Assembly (NCBI GenBank): GCA_937775295.1
Contig: CALKBZ010000048.1
Span: 1-63,814 of the forward strand
Direction: 5' to 3'
From: an uncultured Opitutales bacterium
GTDB taxonomy: Bacteria > Verrucomicrobiota > Verrucomicrobiia > Opitutales > Coraliomargaritaceae
DNA length: 63,814 bases
Part shown: piece by piece, positions 1-7,328 of the stretch
How positions within the stretch are numbered: the stretch's first letter is position 1
Layout: each line of letters begins with the position of its first letter
The notes under the pieces: model-generated
The model's input: the letters and a program-made list of their open reading frames with translations, nothing else
The model's database searches: none
Told to the model about the DNA's origin: nothing
Position numbers and translations under genes: made by a program

Positions 1-191
1 CTATACATTACTCATCCTCCGGGATACAGATACGGGTGATCTGTTGGGGTGTGGCGGGGGTGTGAGGCGGGAAGGGCGGCGGATGAGGCCGAAGCGATGC
101 GGTCATAGGTCAGTGCATTGCCCTCGACCTTCTCAATATTCTCTCTCGATCGCTCGGACCTGCTCGGATCTGCTGAAAGTTGCTCGATGTT

Positions 192-212
192 GGGTAAGAA
201 TAAGGGTAAGAA
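192..212 (-). repeat. Paired TTCTTACCC repeats, integrase arm-site-like
   Basis: On the minus strand TTCTTACCC occurs twice with a 12-bp period (192-200 and 204-212; again at 63312-63332 in the right repeat). The same paired arrangement flanks attP at 25747-25767 and 25971-25990. By analogy with lambda-type arm sites it may bind integrase or an accessory factor, although it lies far from attP. Confidence 0.45.
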
Positions 213-277
213 CTTGCAAATCCATGCTAAACCTGTTGAGAATGGGCATTGGAAGGCACTCAGCAGGTGATCGGTTA

Positions 278-646
278 TCACTTGGTTGCTGTTTTCGGGG
301 TGATTTCGGCAGCAACTGGGATCACGTCGAGCACATCGGCTGCGATGCGACGGAGCAGCGCAGGGTTGTTGAGCGCCATTTTATCCAGCTCGTCGTCGGT
401 CAACTGCCCATCCTCGGCCAATTTCGCAGGAATCTGCTGATGTTGGTGCTTCACTGCCCTCGGAATTTCGATTTCGAAAATTGCCTTGGCTGCGGCGAGA
501 CGTGTTTTGTTGTCTGGGACGTCCTCGTAGTCGCCTCCACCTGCCCTCACTCGCTGCTTTGCGGTCAACATCACGGATAAGGTGGCTGCTGCCCTCTCAA
601 TGATGTCAGGGACGTGCTCGGTGAGGTGTTTGGTGTTCGCTGCCAT
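278..646 (-). CDS. Putative terminase small subunit
   Basis: This 122-residue protein lies directly upstream of the large terminase gene across the genome junction, which is the usual position of a DNA-recognising small subunit. It is mostly helical and charged, with no recognisable signal or membrane segment. A strong ribosome site (GGGAGGGG) precedes the ATG by 6 nt. The assignment rests on position and size because I see no diagnostic helix-turn-helix. A full second copy lies at 63398-63766 because of the terminal repeat. The 260 bases between it and the terminase contain paired TTCTTACCC repeats and T-tracts that could be packaging signals. Confidence 0.5.
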   Translation of the reverse strand: MAANTKHLTEHVPDIIERAAATLSVMLTAKQRVRAGGGDYEDVPDNKTRLAAAKAIFEIEIPRAVKHQHQQIPAKLAEDGQLTDDELDKMALNNPALLRRIAADVLDVIPVAAEITPKTATK

Positions 647-891
647 AATTAACCCCTCCCAAAGTGGTCGAGTGGATGCGTAACCGAGGAAAAACTACAT
701 CCCCAAGTCGAACGGTTGCGAATACGACATGTTGGTGAAAAGTGGTGAAAACGTGCTAAAACCGCTGTTTAAAGGTGCTGAGACGGGATTGTATGGCATT
801 GCGGACGGGGAAATATGCGTAGGCGTTGAAATAAGGCGGTTCTGAGTGCGTTGAGTTTGCAACCGCTTGACTGATCGGTGGCAGTGATGAC

Positions 892-913
892 AAAACGGCG
901 TCTGCGGCGTTTT
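892..913. terminator. Symmetric hairpin, possible bidirectional terminator
   Basis: AAAACG(G)CG - TCTG - CG(G)CGTTTT forms a near-perfect stem with a 4-nt loop and has T runs on both sides when read in either direction. It sits in the middle of the divergent non-coding region, so it could insulate the two directions. Confidence 0.45.
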
Positions 914-1230
914 AAACTGTCTCTGCTTTGGCTGAGTGCGTTTGAATGGACTATGCCAGCGAATGCATTGTGCGACGGACAAGCGACGAACACGGTGGCT
1001 TAGGGCAATGCCCATTGTAATGGCGCGGAACTGCTGCGCTGGTGATCTGCTGCTGCGTAGCCTGCCGCTGGCGAGGGGAGCGAATGAACTGGGCGCTGGA
1101 TGTGCTTGGGAAATCGGGTGCTGGCTGGAATCCGGATTGGCTGGTTTCGAGTCCGAACAATTCGGGTAGTGATGCGCCTGGTTGGAATTGGGAGGCGAAT
1201 CGCGGCGGCTCGCGAGGTGCGAAAAAGCGA

Positions 1231-1253
1231 GGTGTGCGCGAGTTGGCCATAAT
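1231..1253 (+). promoter_or_regulatory. Operator/promoter-like site GGTGTGCGC-N8-CATAAT
   Basis: GGTGTGCGCGA (1231-1241) is followed 6 nt later by CATAAT (1248-1253), 50 nt before the first rightward start codon. The same order (GGTGTGCGC, 8 nt, CATAA) occurs on the minus strand at 13704-13726 and 23623-23645. CATAAT can act as a -10 box. No TTGACA-like -35 is visible, so the conserved upstream box may bind a phage regulator. Confidence 0.5.
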
Positions 1254-1302
1254 AACGCATAATGTGCTTGCGATAACGTCAAATGTGTTGGAGAGTGTGG
1301 TC

Positions 1303-1596
1303 ATGGAAACGAAAAACAAAGACATCACGAAGATCACACACCGCGCCTCAGTGCGCGTCTATGCTGACGGAAAGCCAGAACTTGAAGAGTTGGTGCCCGT
1401 CATGCTGCTCGTTAATAATGAAGGCGGAATATCGGCAGAATTGTGCGATGCGCTTTATGGATTGCAGGAACGTGGCGATGAATACGCTTCAGATTCGGTG
1501 ATCCGTCGGCTTAGTGACGGCGAGTTGAGCGGCAGCATCCTTACCTCTGTCGGTCAGATGTTCTTTCACGTCCAATTTGAAAACGGACTCATCTAA
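1303..1596 (+). CDS. Hypothetical early protein (97 aa)
   Basis: This is the first gene of the rightward early operon. I chose the ATG at 1303 because GGAGAG lies 7 nt before it; the frame stays open upstream to 1042, but that extension runs through the operator-like site and looks non-coding. The product is acidic and soluble, with no motif I recognise. The next gene starts 25 nt after its stop. Confidence 0.7.
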   Translation: METKNKDITKITHRASVRVYADGKPELEELVPVMLLVNNEGGISAELCDALYGLQERGDEYASDSVIRRLSDGELSGSILTSVGQMFFHVQFENGLI

Positions 1597-1621
1597 TAAC
1601 CACAACAGGAGACACACTGAT

Positions 1622-1921
1622 ATGTATAACCACCACAATCCAGAATACGCTCAGCCTTTGATGGATGAGCTTTTGAAATCCCTCGGCGCAGGTTGGTCGG
1701 ACTCTAGCTACGGCAACGACTGCACGAGCAGCATTAGCTTTGAACTGCCTAGCGGCTCTCTTGTTTGCATCAACATCCCGAACTCTGAGCTTGATGAGCC
1801 TATGGACGAAGAATTCGCCGAATACACTGTCTGCATTGATAGCGGCGACTTCTGGAACTTCACACATCAATCCGAGGCAGTGGCTAAGGCTCGCGAGATC
1901 ATCAACCGTAAATCAATCTAA
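1622..1921 (+). CDS. Hypothetical early protein (99 aa)
   Basis: An acidic, soluble protein without a recognised domain. The start at 1622 is supported by AGGAG at 1606-1610; the shared leader AGGAGACACA recurs before several other phage genes. The stop codon overlaps the ATG of the following PP-loop gene by one base (TAATG), indicating translational coupling. Function unknown. Confidence 0.75.
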   Translation: MYNHHNPEYAQPLMDELLKSLGAGWSDSSYGNDCTSSISFELPSGSLVCINIPNSELDEPMDEEFAEYTVCIDSGDFWNFTHQSEAVAKAREIINRKSI

Positions 1922-2853
1922 TGAGGACTTCAAAAACAGATCAGGGTGTGCGCGACCAGAGCAAGGTTAAGCCAACGCTGGCCATATCCTTCTCAGGTGG
2001 TCGCACGTCGGCAGTAATGACCAAGCTATGTTTCGAGAAGTTCAAGGACACTCACGAGATTGCTGTGACGTTCGCGAACACTGGCTGCGAGCATGAGAAC
2101 ACGCTGCGATTCGTCGATCAGTGCGACAAGGCGTTCGGCTGGAACGTCGCATGGGTTGAGGCGATTGTCACGATGGGCGAGCGCAAGGGGATCAGGGCAA
2201 AGGTCGTGACCTTTGAGACGGCATCACGCAACGGCGAGCCTTTCGAGGCTGCTATCAAGAAATATGGAATGCCTGACCGTAACCACCCTCACTGCAATGC
2301 ACGGCTCAAGACTGAGGTGATGTATGCTTACCTGCGCGACGAGCTTGGCTGGAAGCGTCGCACCTACTGGTCGGCGATTGGCATCCGTGCCGACGAAATG
2401 GATCGCGTCTCTTCGAAGCGCATCCAGAACAAGTTTCTATACCCTCTAGCCGATGCAGGTTGGACGAAGGAAGACGTTAAGCGCGAGTGTGCTAGTTGGG
2501 GCTTCGACTTGGAGTTGAAAGGCGAGCACTACGGCAACTGCACCTTCTGCTGGAAGAAGAGCAACCGCAAGTTGATGACATTGGCGCAGGAGTCTCCGCA
2601 GGTGTTCAACTTCCCTATCAGGATGGAAGCAGCGCACGGCTGGACGAACAACACGGACACGAATAAGCGGGTCATGTTTCGCGAGCGTCGCAGTGCCTTG
2701 GATATTATCGAACTGGCACGCACTCGCGACTTCACACCTTACAGCGACGCCGAATTGCAGGACGGGCAGTTGATCAGCATGGCGGACTATGACGTGTGGC
2801 TGGACACTGGCTCAGGATGCGGCGAGTCGTGCGAGATTGGCGCGGATGATTAG
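1921..2853 (+). CDS. PAPS reductase-like PP-loop ATPase family protein
   Basis: The 310-residue protein has the PP-loop SFSGGRTSA at about residues 23-31, the signature of the adenine-nucleotide alpha-hydrolase/PAPS reductase superfamily. It also has an internal HPHCNARLK segment and a C-terminal GNCTFC cysteine pair that may bind metal or an Fe-S cluster. Phage members are common and rarely reduce PAPS; many act in nucleotide or DNA modification, so the substrate is unknown. The first 18 residues precede the domain core and include QGVRDQS, whose DNA is an exact 22-bp match to the start of the gene at 16806-17054. A GTG at 1948 is an alternative start. Confidence 0.75.
   Translation: MRTSKTDQGVRDQSKVKPTLAISFSGGRTSAVMTKLCFEKFKDTHEIAVTFANTGCEHENTLRFVDQCDKAFGWNVAWVEAIVTMGERKGIRAKVVTFETASRNGEPFEAAIKKYGMPDRNHPHCNARLKTEVMYAYLRDELGWKRRTYWSAIGIRADEMDRVSSKRIQNKFLYPLADAGWTKEDVKRECASWGFDLELKGEHYGNCTFCWKKSNRKLMTLAQESPQVFNFPIRMEAAHGWTNNTDTNKRVMFRERRSALDIIELARTRDFTPYSDAELQDGQLISMADYDVWLDTGSGCGESCEIGADD
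1945..1957 (+). promoter_or_regulatory. GGTGTGCGCGACC repeat inside the start of a gene
   Basis: This 13-mer is the core of a 22-bp block (1942-1963) repeated exactly in reverse orientation at 17012-17033. It forms TGC-N9-GCA. Here it lies within codons 8-14 of the PP-loop gene, in the orientation of transcription, and could be an internal operator. Confidence 0.4.
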
Positions 2854-2869
2854 GCTAGGAGCGAACAAT

Positions 2870-2904
2870 ATGGCACCTGCCCTGACGTGAAATCGTCGGG
2901 GTTT
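2870..2904 (+). promoter_or_regulatory. Possible leader peptide and attenuator hairpin
   Basis: AGGAG at 2857-2861 precedes an ATG at 2870 by 8 nt. The reading frame is only six codons (MAPALT) and stops inside a hairpin, CCTGACG/CGTCGGG (2881-2900), followed by GTTT. Coupling of a minute ORF to a terminator-like stem resembles an attenuator before the next gene. The T-run is short, so termination would be weak. Confidence 0.3.
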
Positions 2905-2907
2905 CGG

Positions 2908-2924
2908 GGTGCCGACACTCGGCA
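2908..2924 (+). promoter_or_regulatory. Inverted repeat TGCCGA-CAC-TCGGCA
   Basis: GGTGCCGACACTCGGCA is a perfect 6-bp inverted repeat with a 3-nt spacer, 31 nt upstream of the ATG at 2956. It resembles the site at 4271-4290 and, more loosely, the GGTGTGCGC family (TGC-N9-GCA). It is probably an operator or promoter element for the next gene. Confidence 0.4.
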
Positions 2925-2955
2925 TTCAATAAACCAAAATCGGAGACACACGATA

Positions 2956-3807
2956 ATGAAAACAAATACACAAGAATACCGCTATGCGATCAACGAGGAC
3001 TGCCTTTATCTGCGCAGTCAAGACACGTCTGAATGGGATTTATGCAACGACGAGACGGGTGGCACCTGCTCGGATTTGGTAGATGACTCGGACTTTAACG
3101 AGGACAATTTCACAATTTTCACTGAGTCGGTTGATATTATGGAGGACGACGTGAGTGTTTACGATCACCATGCTGCCGTATTAGTATGGAAGTCTCAATA
3201 CGCTAAGTTGCGCACCGTCCTGAGTGAATTGAAAGCCTTGGATGCTAATGGATGGTGCAACGCGACAGATGGAACTCTGGACGATGATACGCTGACGGAG
3301 CAGGTTGAATTAGTGCGCCAGTCTATTACTGAAATCAAAGCGGAGGATGAGCCTGTCGAGCCAATAACTGACACCGAAGCTCTAACTAGGGACTCTGCAT
3401 ATAAATCCGAATGGGTTGCCAAGTCAGGGGCGTGGAAGGTCGAGGAATGGACTCGCAAGGAAGGCACGGAGCGAAGCGTGGTAGTTATCGACGGTCAGTG
3501 TTTGATTGCGGAAATGAACTGCGACGATGCTCCTGCACCTGTCGAGGTTCCGAACCCTTACACATGGTCATACGAAGAGGCAAAGCAGCACGCTAAGCTA
3601 ATCGCAGCGGCACCTGCCCTACTTCAAGTCGCTCAGGAGGCACTAGCGGCGATTGAGTCGGCGCATGAGGCACTGCATGAGGATTTCAAGGCATCAGGAC
3701 TCTACAAGGACGCTGACGAGATCAACAGTCTCGACGCGATGATGGAGTTGGCTGGCCAGATTGTCCCGCTTACCGCAGCGATCAGCAAAGCGAAGGGAGG
3801 CGAGTAA
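2956..3807 (+). CDS. Hypothetical phage protein with C-terminal LIAAAPALL motif
   Basis: This 283-residue acidic protein starts at 2956 behind CGGAGACACA. The N-terminal two thirds is unrecognised. The C-terminus has the phrase KQHAKLIAAAPALLQ followed by helices, a phrase I recognise from many small accessory proteins of tailed phages, of unknown function. The preceding 100 bases carry a hairpin and an inverted repeat, suggesting separate regulation. A 39-residue membrane protein follows immediately. Confidence 0.7.
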   Translation: MKTNTQEYRYAINEDCLYLRSQDTSEWDLCNDETGGTCSDLVDDSDFNEDNFTIFTESVDIMEDDVSVYDHHAAVLVWKSQYAKLRTVLSELKALDANGWCNATDGTLDDDTLTEQVELVRQSITEIKAEDEPVEPITDTEALTRDSAYKSEWVAKSGAWKVEEWTRKEGTERSVVVIDGQCLIAEMNCDDAPAPVEVPNPYTWSYEEAKQHAKLIAAAPALLQVAQEALAAIESAHEALHEDFKASGLYKDADEINSLDAMMELAGQIVPLTAAISKAKGGE

Positions 3808-3808
3808 C

Positions 3809-3928
3809 ATGAACCTCGAAAACGCCATAGCTATAATCCTCGGGTTGCTCGTGTTCGCGGCAATCCATCACCTGAGCGGCGTGGACTGCTCTAACGACGC
3901 AACCGAAAACAAGGAGATCAACCGATAA
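3809..3928 (+). CDS. Small single-span membrane protein (39 aa)
   Basis: Residues 5-19 (NAIAIILGLLVFAAI) form one membrane segment, followed by a short polar tail. The ATG at 3809 lies 1 nt after the previous stop and has GGAGG 10-15 nt upstream. The next gene begins 1 nt after its stop, so it is part of the operon. Function unknown. Confidence 0.6.
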   Translation: MNLENAIAIILGLLVFAAIHHLSGVDCSNDATENKEINR

Positions 3929-3929
3929 C

Positions 3930-4130
3930 ATGAGCACTACACAATTAACACACATCGACGTTCTGAACTACGGACTCACTCAGGCACGCACGGTCAGCAC
4001 CATCTGGGCGTGCTGCCGTCGTAACCGTCAGCTCGCTGAACAGTATCAACACGACTGGTCGGCAATTTCAGCGGCAGGTGTGCGTCACTTGCGCACCGTG
4101 GCACAAGCACGTCAGGGGGTTGCAGCATAA
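3930..4130 (+). CDS. Hypothetical small basic protein (66 aa)
   Basis: A soluble, mainly helical protein rich in Arg, Gln and Ala, without a recognised motif. GGAG occurs within the end of the previous gene, 14-17 nt before the ATG. Its stop overlaps the next start by one base, so three small genes are arranged head to tail. Confidence 0.6.
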   Translation: MSTTQLTHIDVLNYGLTQARTVSTIWACCRRNRQLAEQYQHDWSAISAAGVRHLRTVAQARQGVAA

Positions 4131-4234
4131 TGGAACCACTTAACCGCTTGTATCTCGACCTGCATCATTATCCGAGGCCGAACCTTTTGCACCGCCTCCG
4201 AGCGTGGCGAATGCGGCGACGCCTCGACCAATAG
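4130..4234 (+). CDS. Very small arginine-rich protein (34 aa)
   Basis: The ATG at 4130 overlaps the preceding TAA (TAATG). The peptide is strongly basic at its C-terminus (LRAWRMRRRLDQ). A clear terminator follows 9 nt after the stop, which supports this as the last gene of the operon. Function unknown. Confidence 0.45.
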   Translation: MEPLNRLYLDLHHYPRPNLLHRLRAWRMRRRLDQ

Positions 4235-4242
4235 AAACCCTA

Positions 4243-4269
4243 CCCTGCACGGCAACGTGCGGGCTTTTT
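4243..4269 (+). terminator. Rho-independent terminator
   Basis: CCC(T)GCACG - GCAA - CGTGCGGG forms a strong stem with a tetraloop followed by C and five Ts (4265-4269). It ends the first rightward operon. Confidence 0.75.
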
Positions 4270-4270
4270 G

Positions 4271-4290
4271 GGTGCCAACTCTGGCATAAT
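4271..4290 (+). promoter_or_regulatory. Operator/promoter-like inverted repeat with CATAAT
   Basis: GGTGCCAACTCTGGCATAAT contains TGCCA-ACTC-TGGCA and ends in CATAAT (4285-4290), immediately after a terminator and 26 nt before the AP2 gene. The CATAAT placement matches the sites at 1231 and 23623. It probably starts a separate transcript for the AP2 protein. Confidence 0.5.
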
Positions 4291-4316
4291 ACAAGAAACG
4301 ACACAGAATAAGACAT

Positions 4317-4814
<498 letters not shown>

Positions 4815-4894
4815 CCTTGCGCGGTGCCCGAGGGTGCCGCACGAATAGGAACTGACTTAGCGGGGTGTCTCCCGTTTGTGTCGTTTCCCAAAAA

Positions 4895-4925
4895 GAACCC
4901 TGACGGCTTAGTGCTGTCAGGGTTC
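4895..4925 (-). terminator. Rho-independent terminator of the long leftward operon
   Basis: GAACCCTGAC(G)GC / GC(T)GTCAGGGTTC forms a 12-bp stem; read leftward it is followed by TTTTTGGG. It overlaps the stop codon of the last leftward early gene and separates it from the convergent AP2 gene. Confidence 0.85.
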
Positions 4926-5232
4926 ACTTGTGTCTCAACCAGCGCAGGCGATTGCGAAGTAGGGTATCGCCAGTGGTCTTAATCACGCGGCCCTCATAGA
5001 CCAGCTCGATCTGATCGGTGCGGCCTGCCAATGACCGGCGCTTACACCACGGATGTGCGCCAGCGGAATCGTAAGTCACTCCTTCGCGCAAGATTGTGCC
5101 CTTTTCGTCTAGGAGTGCGCGTGTGCGTGCATCCTCGGCAGTGTCATAGCCTCGACACACTTTGCCGCCATTGGAGCACTGCCGCTTATTAAATCTGCTT
5201 CTACGCCGTCGCACAGGCACAACGTAGCACAT
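4924..5232 (-). CDS. Hypothetical basic protein (102 aa)
   Basis: Last gene of the leftward early operon. The product is arginine-rich at the N-terminus (VRRRRSRFNKR) with four scattered cysteines and no recognised fold. Its stop lies inside the operon terminator. The upstream neighbour ends 3 nt before its start. Confidence 0.6.
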   Translation of the reverse strand: MCYVVPVRRRRSRFNKRQCSNGGKVCRGYDTAEDARTRALLDEKGTILREGVTYDSAGAHPWCKRRSLAGRTDQIELVYEGRVIKTTGDTLLRNRLRWLRHK

Positions 5233-5235
5233 TTT

Positions 5236-5544
5236 CTAATCATCGCGAGTAAGGGATATAACACTGTTAGCTAGAATCGAGGCCACCGCTTTCGGTATCC
5301 TCGTGTGGTCGAACTCCATCTCTCCGATTTTCGCGAGATTCATTTGATTTCTAGTCCCTTGGATTACTGGCCATTGGCCGACTATGTAATCTTGCAGGTC
5401 GCCATCTTCCTCCTTCCACGCGTATATTTTGTATCGGAGTTTATTTAGATCCTCTTGGTATTTGGCGAGGAAGCAGACCAGAGCTAACATGTCAGTCGAA
5501 TCAACGAGTTGAGGCGCTGGTTTATTTGGTAGGATTTTGCACAT
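5236..5544 (-). CDS. Hypothetical protein (102 aa)
   Basis: A soluble protein with a central helical, charged region (YQEDLNKLRYKIYAWKEEDG). No motif recognised. It is tightly packed with the following gene. The leader before the ATG is A/T-rich without a clear Shine-Dalgarno sequence, as for several neighbours. Confidence 0.6.
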   Translation of the reverse strand: MCKILPNKPAPQLVDSTDMLALVCFLAKYQEDLNKLRYKIYAWKEEDGDLQDYIVGQWPVIQGTRNQMNLAKIGEMEFDHTRIPKAVASILANSVISLTRDD

Positions 5545-5579
5545 ATTATGATTTAGGTTCGTGATTCACTTTGGCGTTC

Positions 5580-5783
5580 TCAGAATAGGTCATCGACTTC
5601 GATTGTCTTGACGAAGAAGGTGTCGCCGATGCGATGCTCCAGTCGGTATAAGTTCCCCTCCTTGTCTTTCATTACTGTTCCGTCGAGATCCTGCGTCTTC
5701 TGACTGCCGCATCCAGATGAGAACATGGCGATTGAGACAACGCCTAGTAGCGCCGCCAGTTTGATGCATTTCTTAAGTTTCAT
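5580..5783 (-). CDS. Small lipoprotein (67 aa)
   Basis: A typical signal peptide (MKLKKCIKLAALLGVVSIAMFSSGC) ends in a lipobox with cleavage expected before Cys25, leaving a 43-residue polar domain at the envelope. Phage lipoproteins of this size, when expressed from prophages or early genes, often block superinfection by interfering with DNA entry; that role is inference. The start overlaps the upstream stop by ATGA. After its stop comes GAGAACGC, shared with neighbouring genes. Confidence 0.75.
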   Translation of the reverse strand: MKLKKCIKLAALLGVVSIAMFSSGCGSQKTQDLDGTVMKDKEGNLYRLEHRIGDTFFVKTIEVDDLF

Positions 5784-6091
5784 AGTTCGGTGTTGGGTTG
5801 AGATTCAGACACTAGGCGCGTCTCATCTTTGGAGTTCTGCCTTTTCATCAGCTCAAATAGGTGGCAGCTCCATCCGAGAGATTCACTTATGGCGAAAGCT
5901 GTTCTTGCTGCTTCGCGTTCACTGAAGATCTGATCGCCCCTGTCGGTGTCATCATACTTTAAGACAAAATATTCATCCTGTGGATCGTCGCCCTGTTTAA
6001 ACGTACATAGTTCACCCCTGCCGCTTGTCTCAGGAGAGGCAGAACCAAACGGTCGTGTTAATTCATTTCGTTCGTTCCTCGCTTCACTCAT
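5780..6091 (-). CDS. Hypothetical acidic protein (103 aa)
   Basis: A soluble protein without a recognised domain. I chose the ATG at 6091, with GGAGG about 6 nt upstream, over the in-frame GTG at 6094. It overlaps the upstream gene by 8 nt and the downstream lipoprotein by 4 nt, so all three are translationally coupled. Confidence 0.6.
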   Translation of the reverse strand: MSEARNERNELTRPFGSASPETSGRGELCTFKQGDDPQDEYFVLKYDDTDRGDQIFSEREAARTAFAISESLGWSCHLFELMKRQNSKDETRLVSESQPNTEL

Positions 6092-6320
6092 CACACACCT
6101 CCGCGTTCTGTGCTGTGTCTATTACGCTCCATTCATAGGCGAGTTCCGAACCATCTGGAAATCTCCAGTCACAGTCATCTTCGGCCACTCTGATTAGGGC
6201 TACCTCTTGCGTCTTGAGAGAATGGAAGTGCTGGATGGTCACTGTTTGCACAGAACCAAACGACGCAGGACAATGCCTGTTTACGTCGTGGGTTTTAGTT
6301 GGTTGTTTCAGGTCAGTCAT
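6084..6320 (-). CDS. Hypothetical protein (78 aa)
   Basis: A small soluble protein with three cysteines, moderately acidic. No motif recognised. It overlaps the next gene and lies 7 nt from the preceding membrane-protein gene. Confidence 0.55.
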   Translation of the reverse strand: MTDLKQPTKTHDVNRHCPASFGSVQTVTIQHFHSLKTQEVALIRVAEDDCDWRFPDGSELAYEWSVIDTAQNAEVCDE

Positions 6321-6327
6321 GTCTGGT

Positions 6328-6627
6328 CTAGGCGTTCTCTTTTAGAAATGACCAGTCTATCAGTTCGGGGTCTGGAACGTATAGCCGCGCATTAGGTGCG
6401 GTGAATATCCACACGATAGGGCATATCGGAAGCAGTAGCATATGTAGCCAGAACGTCCATCCTGTCGTTGCCCATATCATGTCTAGTGATCGAGTCGCGG
6501 CCTTTGCGTAGCACCAGCGATAACCAAGCGGAGCTACACAATGGCTATTACCCACCTCTAGTTCCTCCTTCATTTCATACAGCCACTTTGCTTCAGTGCG
6601 GTCGATCCATTGTCTAAGTTTTTCCAT
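6328..6627 (-). CDS. Small membrane protein (99 aa)
   Basis: A polar N-terminal 45 residues precede one long or two short hydrophobic segments (about 50-78: MIWATTGWTFWLHMLLLPICPIVWIF). Topology and function are unknown. The 5' leader contains the recurrent sequence CAATAACACTAAAT, found before other genes of this cluster, and no Shine-Dalgarno sequence. The stop is within GAGAACGCCTAG. Confidence 0.6.
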   Translation of the reverse strand: MEKLRQWIDRTEAKWLYEMKEELEVGNSHCVAPLGYRWCYAKAATRSLDMIWATTGWTFWLHMLLLPICPIVWIFTAPNARLYVPDPELIDWSFLKENA

Positions 6628-6713
6628 TTGTTTATTTGGTTAATTTAGTGTTATTGATTTAGAACCTGTCACGCTAGGCAACTCGGCAGACCTCGCGCCT
6701 ACGTTCTAGCGTT

Positions 6714-6890
6714 CTAAATGTCAGCGCCAGCAGCATCTTCGTGCATCCCTTCGATCTCATCCTTGAGCGTCTCGACTTCACGCTCAAGCTTGCGTGCGAA
6801 AGATGGTAGCACGTATGTAAACTCATCATCGCACATTTCATCGTAGTGCGTGAAGATCGCGTTATCTGTTCGTGGTGTGTCTTTTATCAT
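6714..6890 (-). CDS. Small phage protein with PRTDNA / ARKLERE motif (58 aa)
   Basis: The sequence begins MIKDTPRTDNAIF and ends in a helix ARKLEREVETLKDEIEG. The combination PRTD...ARxLERE is familiar from small accessory proteins of many tailed phages and is of unknown function. It is preceded by a leader containing CACTAAATCAACC. It is too short for routine ORF calling, but motif and spacing support it. Confidence 0.65.
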   Translation of the reverse strand: MIKDTPRTDNAIFTHYDEMCDDEFTYVLPSFARKLEREVETLKDEIEGMHEDAAGADI

Positions 6891-6975
6891 AGTATCGTTG
6901 GTTGATTTAGTGGTGAGAACATGGCGCTGGATTCAATAGATTTCGTTCCTCATCTATGACTCAGCTTGAGCGTTC

Positions 6976-7110
6976 TCAGAATAGAAATGTCAGGATTGAT
7001 CGGATGATCCTTAGTTCCCCTTGTGTAATTGCCTGTCCAGCCATGTCGAGCAGCCCTAAAGCCGCGAGTCCGTATAGCGTCACTTGTAGATAGTTTTTGT
7101 ATTCGTTCAT
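6976..7110 (-). CDS. Very small hydrophobic protein (44 aa)
   Basis: MNEYKNYLQ is followed by a mildly hydrophobic segment, perhaps membrane-associated. The leader carries CACACATTATG and a GCCCAGTAGGGC palindrome shared with the next gene upstream. Its end (CTATTCTGAGAACGC) is nearly identical to the end of the lipoprotein gene at 5580. Function unknown. Confidence 0.45.
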   Translation of the reverse strand: MNEYKNYLQVTLYGLAALGLLDMAGQAITQGELRIIRSILTFLF

Positions 7111-7122
7111 AATGTGTGCGCC

Positions 7123-7302
7123 CTACTGGGCTGTGTAATTATCTAGGAACGTATCCATATTCACCCAATTCCAAGTATCTTTAATGTAGGCTACATCCAT
7201 CATTATCTTAGCTGCTTGCATTGGCGTTACTCCCCATCTATCGGCTGCGAATATAATCTGCTTTTCGCCGAATTGGCGTTGGCTTGCATTTAGTTTTTCC
7301 AT
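7123..7302 (-). CDS. Hypothetical protein (59 aa)
   Basis: A soluble small protein (starts MEKLNASQRQFGEKQ). It has helical character and two tryptophans near the C-terminus. The leader (CCCACTAGGGCACACAC before the ATG) is a close copy of that of the following gene, so leader and gene unit may have been duplicated. Function unknown. Confidence 0.5.
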   Translation of the reverse strand: MEKLNASQRQFGEKQIIFAADRWGVTPMQAAKIMMDVAYIKDTWNWVNMDTFLDNYTAQ

Positions 7303-7328
7303 AATCGTGTGTGCCCTAGTGGGTTGTG

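Larger units (their letters stand above)
1..694. repeat. 694-bp direct terminal repeat, left copy
   Basis: Bases 1-694 are identical by reading to 63121-63814, so the genome unit is 63,120 bp. The repeat contains the complete putative small-terminase gene and the gap before the large terminase. This can be a true direct terminal repeat or the overlap of a circular or permuted assembly; sequence alone cannot decide. Confidence 0.95.
647..1302. other. Divergent non-coding region between terminase and early genes
   Basis: This is about 650 bases with no convincing gene; the 195-codon leftward ORF here has low-complexity, S/P/R-rich composition. It holds a GCAACCG box on the minus strand at about 711-720, a related box on the plus strand near 860-873, a hairpin at 892-913 and an operator-like site at 1231-1253. 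It probably carries the promoters of both the leftward terminase and the rightward early operon, and could hold an origin. Confidence 0.5.

Noticed and set aside
12..281. Leftward 89-codon ORF between the terminase subunits, GTG start overlapping the small-subunit stop
   Set aside because: Composition is low-quality (Ser/Ala/Pro/Arg-rich tail), there is no ribosome site, and the DNA carries the repeat pair at 192-212. The GTGA overlap keeps it possible but unproven.
695..1282. 195-codon leftward ORF in the divergent region
   Set aside because: Ser/Pro/His/Arg-rich sequence without structure, several overlapping frames of equal length and regulatory sites inside it; looks non-coding.
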